Assembly: GCF_040649515.1 (NCBI RefSeq)
Contig: NZ_JBEZFP010000110.1
Span: forward strand, 1 to 31,767
Source: Yinghuangia elevatio
GTDB lineage: Bacteria; Actinomycetota; Actinomycetes; Streptomycetales; Streptomycetaceae
Direction: 5' to 3'
Length of the DNA: 31,767 nt
Part shown: positions 23,796-31,624 of the stretch, in pieces
Layout of the letters: each line of letters starts with the position of its first letter
Position numbering within the stretch: position 1 is the stretch's first letter
Program-made: the position numbers and the translations under genes
The notes under the pieces: generated by a model
What the model was told of the DNA's origin: nothing
What the model saw: only the letters and a program-made list of their open reading frames with translations
Databases searched by the model: none

Positions 23796-24518
23796 ATGAG
23801 CAGCAAGCAGACGGTCCTCGGCCGCGTCACGCAGCTGGCCAAGGCCAACATCCACGCCCTCCTCGACCAGGCCGAGGACCCGCAGAAGATGCTGGACCAA
23901 CTGGTCCGCGACTACACCGAGAACATCGGTGAGGCGGAAGCCGCGATCGCCCAGACGATCGGCAACCTGCGGCTCATGGAGGACGACCACCGCGAGGACG
24001 TCGAGTCCGCCGCCGAGTGGGGTCGCAAAGCCCTGGCGGCCAGTCAGAAGGCGGACTCCCTCCGGGCGTCGGGCGACACCACCGACGCGGACAAGTTCGA
24101 CAACCTCGCCAAGGTCGCGCTGGGCAGGCAGCTGGACTACGAACGGGAGGCCAAGACCGCCGAGCCGACCATCGCCGCGCAGCAGCAGTCGGTCGACAAG
24201 CTCAAGGACGGGCTCTCGAAGATGCGTGAGAAGCTCGACGAACTGCGCAGGAAGCGTGACGAGTTGGTGGCCCGCGCCAAGTCGGCCCAGGCGCAGTCGC
24301 GGGTGCACGACGCTCTCAAGAGCGTCGACGTCATGGACCCGACCAGCGAGGTGTCCCGCTTCGAGGAGAAGGTGCGGCGTGAGGAGGCCCGCGTGCGCGG
24401 TGCCGAGGAGCTGGCCGCGTCGTCGCTGGACGCGCAGTTCGAGTCGCTGGACGACGTCGCGGACGACGCCGAGGTCGCGGCCCGGCTTGCCGCCCTCAAG
24501 TCGAAGACACCCGCCTGA
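23796..24518 (+). CDS. pspA: PspA/IM30 phage-shock protein
   Basis: A 240-residue PspA/IM30 (ESCRT-III-like) protein that maintains membrane integrity under stress. Conserved N-terminal amphipathic helix and MLDQLVRDYTENIGEAEAAIAQTIGNLRLME region, then a long coiled coil (about 70-180) and a second (about 185-240) ending in LKSKTPA. Ribosome site AAAGGCAAGG. It follows the TPM gene by 36 bases, likely the same operon. A strong terminator at 24629 ends the unit. Confidence 0.96.
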   Translation: MSSKQTVLGRVTQLAKANIHALLDQAEDPQKMLDQLVRDYTENIGEAEAAIAQTIGNLRLMEDDHREDVESAAEWGRKALAASQKADSLRASGDTTDADKFDNLAKVALGRQLDYEREAKTAEPTIAAQQQSVDKLKDGLSKMREKLDELRRKRDELVARAKSAQAQSRVHDALKSVDVMDPTSEVSRFEEKVRREEARVRGAEELAASSLDAQFESLDDVADDAEVAARLAALKSKTPA

Positions 24519-24628
24519 CCGCGGAACAAGGCCCAGGAACAAGGCCCGAGGTCGAGACCAGGGGACGGGGAACCGGGATCGGAAACACAGGCCTGGAACA
24601 CTGACCGGGAACCCGGAGCCAGCGGCAC

Positions 24629-24660
24629 GAGGCCGGCGGGAGTGGGCTCCCGCCGGCCTC
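24629..24660. terminator. bidirectional terminator after pspA
   Basis: A perfect 14-bp inverted repeat (24629-24642 with 24647-24660) with a TGGG loop, extended by GGCAC/GTGCC. It lies between pspA and the convergent phosphotransferase. The 258-base gap also holds GGAACAAGGCCC direct repeats (about 24523 and 24536) but no gene. Confidence 0.85.
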
Positions 24661-24776
24661 CTGTGCCGTTCGTCCCGAGTGGATCCGCTCCCAGGGGCCC
24701 CGCCTCCTTCCGTGTCACGCGGCGGTACGGTCCGGTCCGTCCGGGGACCCGGTCCGATGTCGTCCTCGGTCGCCGG

Positions 24777-26282
24777 TCAGTGCGTTCCCACCGCGGCACG
24801 CACGGCCCGGCGTACCGTCGTGCAGTCGTCGTGCAGACGGCGGAGCAGTCGCCGTTCGTCCTCGCCCGCCGAGGCCTGGTCGTGGATCCGGATCTCGCGG
24901 ACCAGCACGAGCATGAGGTTGACCAGGAACGCGTCGCGCGCGAACGAGCCGCTTTGCTGCGCGGACTGGACTATCTGGCGTCGTGTCAGCGGGTCCCGGG
25001 CGAGCAGCGACCACAGCACCGCGAGGTCGTAGCCCGGCAGGTGGTAGCCCACGAACTCCCAGTCCACCAGGGCCGGTCCGTGCGAGGTGAGCAGCATGTT
25101 CGAGAACAACGCGTCCCCGTGGCACAGTTGCAGCGGCAGGCGGGACAGGCCGCGCAGGAGCTGCGCCAGGTCGCCCGCGTCACGGTCGGTCAGCAGCCCG
25201 AGCGCGTGGTATCGCTGTACGCGCGGCACGTAGTCGAAGGCCGCCTGGAACGAACCCGAGGGCGGCTTCCACGCGTTCAGCGCGCCGAAGGCCTGGAGCA
25301 CCGCACGGACGTCGCCGCGCGGCAGCGCGGCCCCGGGGTGCCGCTCCACCGCCACCGGCCGTCCCGGCACGTGCTCCATGATCAGGATGCGCCGGTCCGG
25401 ATCCGCACCGAACAGCCGCGGCACCCGCACCGGCGGCCGCTGCCGCGTGAACGTGCGGTACGCCGATATCTCGTGCCTCAGCCGCTGCATCCAGTGCGAG
25501 GAGTCGTCCACGAGGTACTTCGCCACCACCGGGTTGCGCCCGACCGATCCGGTCATGAGCACCGACTTCTGGGTGCGCCGCATCACCGCGCCCGCGACGA
25601 ATCCCGGGCACACTTTCGCCGCCGCGGCGGCCACCACCGACGGTGTCACGGGCGGCTGTTGCGGTCCGCCCTCCGTCCCCCGCCCCGTGCGGTCCCGCGA
25701 ACCGCCCCGGCCCGGCGCCGGTACGCGCCGTCCCGCCGCGTCCGCGTCGCGCCCGACCGGACCGTACCCCCCCGGCACCCCGCCGCCCGTGCGCTGGCGC
25801 CCCGGATCGGCCCCCGGCGAGCCGGGCGGGCGCGGCCCGCTCTGGCTGTTCGCCCGGCCGCCGGCCGGACCGGGCTGAGCGGGACGGCGCGTGGGGGGCG
25901 AGGTCGCGGGGCCGTACGCGGAGGGCCGCGGCGAACTGCCGCGCACGGTGGGGCCCGACGTGCCGCGGGCCAGGGGTGACGGGGAGGGTGACATCGAGGA
26001 CCTTCCTGCTCCGGGGATCCGGGAGGGTGCCGCCAAAGGCCGCGCGGTCGACCGGGGGGCGGTCGGATCCGCACGGGGCCGGACCGGGGCGTCCTGGGGG
26101 CCGCCCCGACCGGTCGCCGGCACCGGTGGTGGTGCTGCCGTGCGCGTTGCTCGCATGGTGCTCGGGTCGTACGCCTTGCGCGGCGACACGGTCCGCGGCG
26201 ACAGGGTCGCGTCGGCCCAGGACCGGTGCCGGGATACCGGCCGCGGGGTGGGTAGGCCCCGCGTTCCGGATCCATCACCCAC
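24777..26282 (-). CDS. APH-like phosphotransferase with disordered N-terminus
   Basis: A 501-residue protein. The C-terminal ~280 residues form an aminoglycoside-phosphotransferase-like (APH/choline kinase) fold: VAKYLVDDSSHW (nucleotide-binding Lys), IMEHVPGRPVAVER, LCHGDALFSNMLL (HGD catalytic Asp and Asn) and ALVDWEFVGY (metal-binding Asp). The N-terminal ~210 residues are Pro, Arg and Gly-rich and disordered. A GTG start at 26282 has GAGGGAG upstream; it may also start further in. The family is common in Streptomyces and its substrate is unknown; antibiotic resistance should not be assumed. It is divergent from the NsdA-like regulator. Confidence 0.85.
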   Translation of the reverse strand: MGDGSGTRGLPTPRPVSRHRSWADATLSPRTVSPRKAYDPSTMRATRTAAPPPVPATGRGGPQDAPVRPRADPTAPRSTARPLAAPSRIPGAGRSSMSPSPSPLARGTSGPTVRGSSPRPSAYGPATSPPTRRPAQPGPAGGRANSQSGPRPPGSPGADPGRQRTGGGVPGGYGPVGRDADAAGRRVPAPGRGGSRDRTGRGTEGGPQQPPVTPSVVAAAAAKVCPGFVAGAVMRRTQKSVLMTGSVGRNPVVAKYLVDDSSHWMQRLRHEISAYRTFTRQRPPVRVPRLFGADPDRRILIMEHVPGRPVAVERHPGAALPRGDVRAVLQAFGALNAWKPPSGSFQAAFDYVPRVQRYHALGLLTDRDAGDLAQLLRGLSRLPLQLCHGDALFSNMLLTSHGPALVDWEFVGYHLPGYDLAVLWSLLARDPLTRRQIVQSAQQSGSFARDAFLVNLMLVLVREIRIHDQASAGEDERRLLRRLHDDCTTVRRAVRAAVGTH

Positions 26283-26312
26283 GAGACTCCCTCGCGCGGG
26301 TGGTGATCCACG

Positions 26313-26342
26313 TGGCGGACCCTGGCGAACTGTGGCGAATCG
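26313..26342. repeat. three 10-bp iterons in the divergent promoter
   Basis: TGGCGGACCC (26313), TGGCGAACTG (26323) and TGGCGAATCG (26333) lie end to end, spaced one helical turn apart, between divergent phosphotransferase (26282) and NsdA-like (26431) genes. They would align on one face of the DNA for a regulator, perhaps the NsdA-like protein. Confidence 0.5.
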
Positions 26343-26430
26343 ACGGCATGCGCCTTGCCCCGCACTAGCCTCGAATCACCGAGCAACCTGGGGGCTCGAA
26401 CGTGAACGGCGAATCGAAGGGCGGGCCGAC

Positions 26431-27897
26431 ATGCGGCGCGGGCGCAACACCAAACTGGTGGATCTCTTCGCGCTGACCGGTTGGTCGAAGGGCGAACTGG
26501 CCCGGCTGGTCAACCGGCGCGCGGCCGGCATGGGGCACCCGCAACTGGCCACCGACACCTCACGGGTGCGGCGGTGGCTGGAGGACGGGGAGTGCCCGCG
26601 CGACCCCGTCCCGCGCGTGCTCGCGGCGCTGTTCACCGAGCGACTCGGACGTGTTGTCACCTCCGAGGATCTTGGCCTCACCGGGCGCCCCAGGCACCAC
26701 GTACCAGCCGTTCCCGAGGAACTGCCGTGGAGCACCAAGCGCACCGTGGACGCCTTGACCGAGTTCACGGGAATGGACCTCATGCTCAATCGGCGTGGCT
26801 TCGTCGGAACGGGATTCGCGTTGGTCGCGGGCCCCGTGCTTGTCACCAACTTCGACCGCTGGCTCGGCACGGCCAAGTCCGCGCCGGGCGCCGGCGCCTC
26901 CACGGCGGTGCCGCGCGCCAACGCGTTCGGCGCACGTGCCTCGTACGCTCCCATCGACGCGGGCCCCGTGGGCTCGGAGGAGGTCGCCGCGCTCGAACAC
27001 GCGGTCACCGTCTTCCGCGCGTGGGACGCGAACCGGGGCGGCGGCCTCCAACGCAAGGCCGTCGTCGGCCAGCTCAACGAGGTCGGCAACCTGCTGACCG
27101 CGGACAATCCGGGAGCCGTCAAACAGCGTCTATGGGCGGTGGCGGCGAACCTCTCCGTACTGGCCGGCTGGATGTCGCACGACGTGGGCCTGAACCCCAC
27201 CGCGCAGAACTACTTCGTCATCGGCGCGCACGCGGCCCGCGAGGCGGGCGATCTACCGCGTGCGGCCGAGGCATTGTCGCGTGCGGCCCGGCAGATGGTG
27301 CATCTGGGGCGGGCGCGCGACGCGCTGTCGCTCATCGAACTGGCCCAGCGCACGGCGGGGGAGCGAGCGACGCCGACCACGCGGGCCATGTTCCACACGG
27401 TGGAGGCCTGGGCGCAGGCGGCACTCGGGCAGTCGGTCGAGTGCCGGCGTACGCTCGGCCTGGCCGAACGCGAGTTCACACGTGCGCAGCCGCAGGAAGA
27501 CCCGGACTGGATCGGCTTCTTCGACAGCGCGGACCTGCACGGCATGCAGGCACTGGTGTACCGCACCCTGGCCGACACCGACCCGTCGGCGGTCCGCCCC
27601 GCGCAGGAACACGCCCAGAAGGCCATGGAGTTGCGGGCGCAGGGCCATCAGCGATCGCAGACGTTCGACCTGATCTCGCTGGCGTCCGCGTACCTCCTCG
27701 ACGGCCAGGCCGACGCGGGCGCGCAGTACGCCCGGCTCGCCATCCGCTCCACACGCGAGGTCTCGTCGCACCGCACGTGGGACCGGCTCGGGGACATGCA
27801 GAAGCTGACCGGGCGGTACAAGGACGTGCCGGAGATCAGAAGCCTTCACGAGGAGATCGCCGAAGGCGGGGGGCCGACGGGGCCGACGACGGCATAG
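26431..27897 (+). CDS. NsdA-like TPR regulator
   Basis: A 488-residue protein. It begins with an HTH-like region (LFALTGWSKGELARLVNRR, TDTSRVRRWLEDGE, about 10-60) and has VNRR, RVRRWL and LMLNRRGFVGT blocks that match, from memory, NsdA of Streptomyces, a negative regulator of development and antibiotic production. C-terminal half is helical with TPR-like repeats (about 215-470: AREAGDLPRAAEALS; RDALSLIELAQRTAG; ALGQSVECRRTLGLAE; ADAGAQYARLAIRST). RRGF followed by a hydrophobic run (121-139) resembles a twin-arginine or TM segment inside a regulator, conserved in NsdA from memory. ATG 26431 is chosen because GAAGGGCGGG precedes it. Confidence 0.85.
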   Translation: MRRGRNTKLVDLFALTGWSKGELARLVNRRAAGMGHPQLATDTSRVRRWLEDGECPRDPVPRVLAALFTERLGRVVTSEDLGLTGRPRHHVPAVPEELPWSTKRTVDALTEFTGMDLMLNRRGFVGTGFALVAGPVLVTNFDRWLGTAKSAPGAGASTAVPRANAFGARASYAPIDAGPVGSEEVAALEHAVTVFRAWDANRGGGLQRKAVVGQLNEVGNLLTADNPGAVKQRLWAVAANLSVLAGWMSHDVGLNPTAQNYFVIGAHAAREAGDLPRAAEALSRAARQMVHLGRARDALSLIELAQRTAGERATPTTRAMFHTVEAWAQAALGQSVECRRTLGLAEREFTRAQPQEDPDWIGFFDSADLHGMQALVYRTLADTDPSAVRPAQEHAQKAMELRAQGHQRSQTFDLISLASAYLLDGQADAGAQYARLAIRSTREVSSHRTWDRLGDMQKLTGRYKDVPEIRSLHEEIAEGGGPTGPTTA

Positions 27898-27913
27898 CCG
27901 AGCGTCGGCCCCG
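27878..27913 (+). terminator. terminator hairpin spanning the NsdA-like stop codon
   Basis: A perfect 11-bp inverted repeat (27878-27888 with 27903-27913) with an internal CGGC-ATA-GCCG hairpin; the TAG stop lies in the loop. Terminators overlapping stop codons are unusual but function well. Between 27914 and 28061 nothing else was found apart from related GTCAC motifs near 28012-28035. Confidence 0.6.
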
Positions 27914-28065
27914 GTACCGTTCCGGGCCCTGCCCGGCTCCCCGCCTGCTCGCTCCCCGCGTCTCGCGCTTACCCACGTCGCCTTCGGGCAGTGGCGTCCC
28001 GCGCGCCCAGGTCACGCATGCTGAGTCACACGTGCATCTGTCCTCTGTGCCGCTCGTGGGCCTAG

Positions 28066-28246
28066 GGAGTGTCTTCACATTCGCGTCGGATAGCCCGCGG
28101 GCCGTGGTGCGTGCGCTTGCAAGGCGCGGGCCGCAGCTCGGCCTGGGTTTGGCTTGGGAGGGCCGTCAGACCCGGCGGCAAGGTCCGCAACGCGGCGAGC
28201 GTGCGTGCCACGGTTCGCGGGCCCGGCGAGAATTTGAAGACACGGC
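28066..28246. mobile_element. MITE-like 181-bp element with CTAG duplication
   Basis: The element is flanked by CTAG at 28062-28065 and 28247-28250. Its ends are imperfect inverted repeats about 55 bases long: left begins GGAGTGTCTTCACATTCGCG and the reverse complement of the right begins GCCGTGTCTTCAAATTCTCG, with continuing matches GCCCGCG, CCGTGG and CGTGCGC-like. It contains no gene. The right arm is nearly the same as the start of the element at 31685: I count 4 mismatches in 70 bases. Short palindromic, no coding capacity, and target duplication are the marks of a MITE; CTAG duplications occur in IS5-related groups from memory. Confidence 0.75.
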
Positions 28247-29815
28247 CTAGGTCACGCGCAACGCCATGACGCAGGCGTCGTCCTCGTAATCGGTGTGGCC
28301 CAGGCGGCTCACCACGATGTCCACGCACGAGCGCGCGTCGGCCCCGGTGAGCAGCGGAGCGAGGGAGAGCAGCGACCGGATCGAGTCGTCGATGTCGATC
28401 CCGCGGCGCTCCACGAGGCCGTCGGTGAACAGCAACATCAGGTCTCCGGCCCGGAGTTCGAGGCGGAGCTCCTCGTAGCGCGGTTCGTCGTGCACACCCA
28501 GCAGGATGCCGCCCGGCATGTCCGGGATCGAACCGTGGCCGTTGCGGAAGAGCAGCAGCGGCGGATGGCCGGCGCGGGCCATGGTCAGCACCCGGCGGTC
28601 GGGGTCGTACCGGCCGCACAGCGCGGTCGCGACGGCCTCGGCGGGCATGGCGTGCAGGACCAGGCGGTTGAGCCAGTACAGCATTTCGCCGGGCGGGGCA
28701 CCGGTGATCGCGAACCCTTCGAGGGCGCTGCGCAGCGTGGTCATCCCGGCCGCGGCGGCCAGACCGTGCCCGGCCATGTCGCCCATGCTGACCAAGACCG
28801 TGCGGTCCGGGAGGGCCATGCCGTCGTACCAGTCGCCGCCCACCCGGAGGCCGTCGGAGGGGAAGTAGCGGGTGGCGACGTCGAGTCCGGGCAGCGCGAT
28901 GGCCCGGGTCCAGCGCGGCATGACCGCGCGCTGGAGTTCCGCCGCGATGCGGTGCTCGGCCTGGGCGAGTTGCCGCTGTACGAGCAGTTGCTCGCGTGCC
29001 TCGGTCAACGCGGCCTGGGTCCAGCGCAGTTCGGAGACGTCCCGGAGGATGGCCCACACACTGCGCGGAGTTCCGTCGGCGTCCAGCACCGGTTCGCCGA
29101 TCAGGTGCAGCGAACGCGTCGTGCCGTCCGCGCGCAGTACGCGGAACTCCGCCTCGGCAGGCGCGAGTTCGTTGAGCAACTCGCCGACCAGAGCCTCGAC
29201 CTCGGGGAGGTCGCCGGGCAGGACATGGCGGGGAAGGTCGTCGAGGCGTACCGGGCCCGCCACCGGATCGCGGTCGAACAGCAGGTACATCTCGTCGGAC
29301 CAGCGGATCTCATCGGTGTCCAGGTGCCATTCCGCGCTCGCGATGAGCCCGGCGTGCGCCCGCGGCGCGGGCACGGCGCGGGACACGAGGTCCTCGTGAC
29401 CGCGACCGCGTACCGGCTCGTCGGGCGGCAGCAGCAGGTCGCGCGGTGCCGCCGGGCGCGCCGGCACCAGGGTGTCGCCGACCACGGTGTCGATCAGGCG
29501 CGGACGCAGGTAGCGCTGCGACCGGAAGACCTCGGGGACCGCCGGGAACGCGTGCGTTCCGTGCCGGTACGTCTCGTGCGGCCACGCGTCGTGGTCGCGG
29601 GCGGTGGCGTCCTCGCGTACCGGCGCGCACAGTTGCGCGAGATGGTCCAGCGACTCCTCAAGGCTCGACGACAGCAACTCGCAGACGTGCGCCCGGCGTG
29701 TGGACTCCTGCGCGGTGTACGTCGTGAGCAGGTCGTCGACCTCGGACCTCAGCCGGGCCACCCTCGTCATCATCGCCGACAGATCCGCCGCGTCGAACTC
29801 CGGCCGCTCGTGCAT
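28247..29815 (-). CDS. PAS-domain SpoIIE-type PP2C phosphatase
   Basis: A 522-residue serine/threonine phosphatase. A PAS domain at about 155-265 (WHLDTDEIRWSDEMYLLFDRDP...VWAILRDVSELRWTQAALTEA) is followed by a linker coiled coil and a PP2C SpoIIE domain (about 300-520). Catalytic residues are intact: GGDWYDG, SMGDMAGHG, AGHPPLLL, LMLLFTDGLVERRG, and YEDDACVMAL. It likely dephosphorylates an anti-sigma antagonist in response to a PAS signal. The N-terminal ~60 residues are helical. The TAG stop lies inside the CTAG flanking the mobile element, so the end may be altered. Start ATG 29815 is the best available but lacks a strong ribosome site. Confidence 0.9.
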   Translation of the reverse strand: MHERPEFDAADLSAMMTRVARLRSEVDDLLTTYTAQESTRRAHVCELLSSSLEESLDHLAQLCAPVREDATARDHDAWPHETYRHGTHAFPAVPEVFRSQRYLRPRLIDTVVGDTLVPARPAAPRDLLLPPDEPVRGRGHEDLVSRAVPAPRAHAGLIASAEWHLDTDEIRWSDEMYLLFDRDPVAGPVRLDDLPRHVLPGDLPEVEALVGELLNELAPAEAEFRVLRADGTTRSLHLIGEPVLDADGTPRSVWAILRDVSELRWTQAALTEAREQLLVQRQLAQAEHRIAAELQRAVMPRWTRAIALPGLDVATRYFPSDGLRVGGDWYDGMALPDRTVLVSMGDMAGHGLAAAAGMTTLRSALEGFAITGAPPGEMLYWLNRLVLHAMPAEAVATALCGRYDPDRRVLTMARAGHPPLLLFRNGHGSIPDMPGGILLGVHDEPRYEELRLELRAGDLMLLFTDGLVERRGIDIDDSIRSLLSLAPLLTGADARSCVDIVVSRLGHTDYEDDACVMALRVT

Positions 29816-30328
29816 CCACCCGCCTACGCCCGCTTCCGTGTCGCCGCACCGACTCTCGCACAGCGGCGTTCCTACCGGGGGCGATTTCACCACATTGGTG
29901 GAGGGAGATGGCGGGTTGACGGTTCCGTACCGTATCGAGTGACCTGCTGACCGAAAACGATCGAGGTGCCCGCCGGAGGGCGTCCGTGCACGATCAGCTG
30001 TGATCATCGCGGGTCGGCCGCCCGATGGGCCGACGTACCGCGAGTCGACATGCCGCGCTCCGTCGTACCGCGAGTCGACGTACCGCGCCCCGTCGCACCG
30101 GGGGCCGGCGTACCCCGAGCGGTCGAACCGCGGGCCGTCGTCCAACTCTTCGGTTCCTCGCGATGCCCCTAGCTGCCGCCGACCCGGCACCCGCCAACGG
30201 TGTGTCGTCACCCGACCGGCCCAGTAGACGCGCGGACCGCCGCGCAAGCTGCACACGATGGAGCCTGATCCGCAGTCCAAGCGAGGTTCCGGCTCCGTCG
30301 AACACGCCCGGACGAAACGGAGGATGCA
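29816..30328. promoter_or_regulatory. 513-bp intergenic region between divergent phosphatase and MreB-like genes
   Basis: The interval holds the 15-bp repeat array at 30035-30139. CACCA-CAT-TGGTG (about 29888-29900) is a 5-bp inverted repeat near the phosphatase start and TTGACG lies near 29917. The part 29865-29970 is less GC-rich, consistent with a promoter region. No convincing gene was found; several frames remain open because of the repeats. Confidence 0.5.
30035..30139. repeat. 15-bp tandem repeat array, seven units
   Basis: Seven units of 15 bases: GTACCGCGAGTCGAC at 30035 and 30065 are identical; the others (at 30050, 30080, 30095, 30110, 30125) keep a CCGCG or CCGNG core and GTC or GGC end. 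All three forward frames stay open as five-residue repeats (for example VPRVD or TYRES), a by-product of a 15-base period. Confidence 0.85.
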
Positions 30329-31402
30329 GTGGGAGTCGATCCTGCCGCTTTGCGGCGTTGTCATGTGGCCGTGGACCTGGGGGCGTCCCGGACCCGCGTC
30401 TACCTCAAGAACGACGGCCTGGTCGTCGACGAACCCAGTCTCGCCGCGGTGGACACCCGCACCGGAGGACTGGTCGCCGTCGGATCGGTCGCGGCCCGGA
30501 TGGTCGGCCGGTCGCCGGACCATATCCGCGTCGCGCGCCCGATCTCGAGCGGCACCGTCGTGGACGCCGAGCTGGCGCAGTCGATGCTGCGCCAGTTGGT
30601 GGACCGTCGGGTGGCGCCGATCTGGCGCAGACCCGGCGGCGTACGAGCGGTGGTCGGCGTACCGCACGACAGCGGCCCGCTCACCCGCAAGGCGGCCGTC
30701 GCGTCGCTGGCCGGGCTGGGCGTACGGCGCGTCGAGCTGGTCGACATCCCGGTGGCGGCGGCCGTCGGCTGCGGCCTGCCGGTCGACCTCCCCGAGGCGG
30801 CCATGGTCGTGGTCTGCGGCGCGGCCACCACGCAGATCGCGGTGCTGTCGCTCGGCGCCGTGGTCGCGGCGTCGATCCTTCCGGTCGGCGGCGACGCCAT
30901 CGACCACGCGATCGCCGAGCACCTGCGCGCGCGGCACGGGGTCGTCATGCCCACCGGCGCGATCCGGGAGATCTACGCCCGGCTCGACGCCGACGAGGTC
31001 ATCACGGTCATCGGCAAGGACGTCGCCACCGGCCTCGCCCGCACGCTGGCCGTCGAGTCGGCGGGCGTACGCGACATCATCTGCAACCCGCTGGCCTCGC
31101 TGCTCGACGGCATCACCGGCGTACTGCGCCGGTCCCCGCCGGACCTGGTGGTCGACCTGGCCGACCGGGGCATAACCGTCGCGGGCGGCGGGGCGCACAT
31201 CCCCGGGCTGGACGCGATGATCGGGGCCGCGACCGGGATGCCCGTACACGTGGCGTCGGACCCGCAGTCCAGGGTGATCGACGGCCTCGCCCGGCTCATG
31301 GACGGCCGCTCCACCAAGCCGCCGCGCGAACCCGTGCACGCCGAGACGTCTTCCGCGGAAGAGACCGCCACGGACCCGGAGGCCTTCGCCCCGGTGGCCT
31401 GA
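30329..31402 (+). CDS. MreB/Mbl-like actin homologue with altered catalytic motifs
   Basis: A 357-residue MreB-family protein. Phosphate-1 block VAVDLGASRTRVYLKNDG is at 13-30; DEPSLAAV, LVDIPVAAAVGCGLP and VVVCGAATTQIAVLSLG (phosphate-2) follow, and adenosine motif GITVAGGGAHIPGLDAMI is near 287. In MreB the corresponding blocks read EEPMAAAIG and VDIGGGTTE; here the acidic Glu and Asp residues are replaced (DIPVAAAVG, VVCGAATTQ), so ATP hydrolysis is probably lost or changed. GTG start at 30329 with ACGGAGGA just upstream. The Ser/Glu/Thr-rich C-terminal tail is disordered. Divergent from the phosphatase. MreB-like proteins in Streptomyces act in spore wall formation. Confidence 0.88.
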   Translation: MGVDPAALRRCHVAVDLGASRTRVYLKNDGLVVDEPSLAAVDTRTGGLVAVGSVAARMVGRSPDHIRVARPISSGTVVDAELAQSMLRQLVDRRVAPIWRRPGGVRAVVGVPHDSGPLTRKAAVASLAGLGVRRVELVDIPVAAAVGCGLPVDLPEAAMVVVCGAATTQIAVLSLGAVVAASILPVGGDAIDHAIAEHLRARHGVVMPTGAIREIYARLDADEVITVIGKDVATGLARTLAVESAGVRDIICNPLASLLDGITGVLRRSPPDLVVDLADRGITVAGGGAHIPGLDAMIGAATGMPVHVASDPQSRVIDGLARLMDGRSTKPPREPVHAETSSAEETATDPEAFAPVA

Positions 31403-31501
31403 GGCCATCGGGAGACGCACCGGCACCCGGTGCGGGGCTTCCCCAAGACAGCTGCCGGTGGCAGCCACATGGATGCGGCCCCATGGTGGCTACCCAGAAG
31501 A

Positions 31502-31569
31502 GGCGGCCCGCCCGACGACCGTACCTTCGCGGTCGTGTCGTTGGTCCCCGACGGCAGGGGCGGGCCGCC
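31502..31569. other. predicted branched stem structure downstream of MreB-like gene
   Basis: Outer perfect 12-bp stem (31502-31513 with 31558-31569) encloses two hairpins: ACGACCG with CGGTCGT (31515-31521, 31530-31536) and CGTTGG with CCGACG (31538-31543, with one G-U, closed near 31547-31553). It can form a three-way junction and lies 100 bases after the stop. It may be a terminator or a structured RNA. A 7-bp hairpin GCACCGG/CCGGTGC is nearby at about 31419-31434. Confidence 0.5.
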
Positions 31570-31624
31570 CGCGTCACGGCAGCGGGCGCCGAGGCCCAGA
31601 GGCCCAGAGGTCCGGCTGCTCGGC

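Noticed and set aside
21606..24542. 978-codon minus-strand frame
   Set aside because: It lies antisense to the TPM and pspA genes, whose families are certain; low-complexity translation.
24777..26282. Aminoglycoside resistance gene
   Set aside because: HGD and DWE motifs show the fold only; this Streptomyces-type group has no known resistance role.
25891..26430. N-terminal extension of the NsdA-like protein
   Set aside because: Antisense to the phosphotransferase N-terminal region; low-complexity composition. ATG 26431 fits the family beginning.
28066..28246. Simple terminator
   Set aside because: A second near-identical copy exists, both with CTAG at the boundary, and arms are far longer than needed.
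30035..30139. CRISPR array
   Set aside because: Units are contiguous 15-bp tandem repeats without spacers.
29994..30305. VRR-repeat protein on the minus strand
   Set aside because: The pattern follows from the 15-base period; all frames look repetitive, with no ribosome site.
28247..31468. Extension of the phosphatase frame upstream to 31468
   Set aside because: The region before 29815 is antisense to the MreB-like gene and includes the 15-bp repeats. No domain is recognised, and the phosphatase domains start after 29815.
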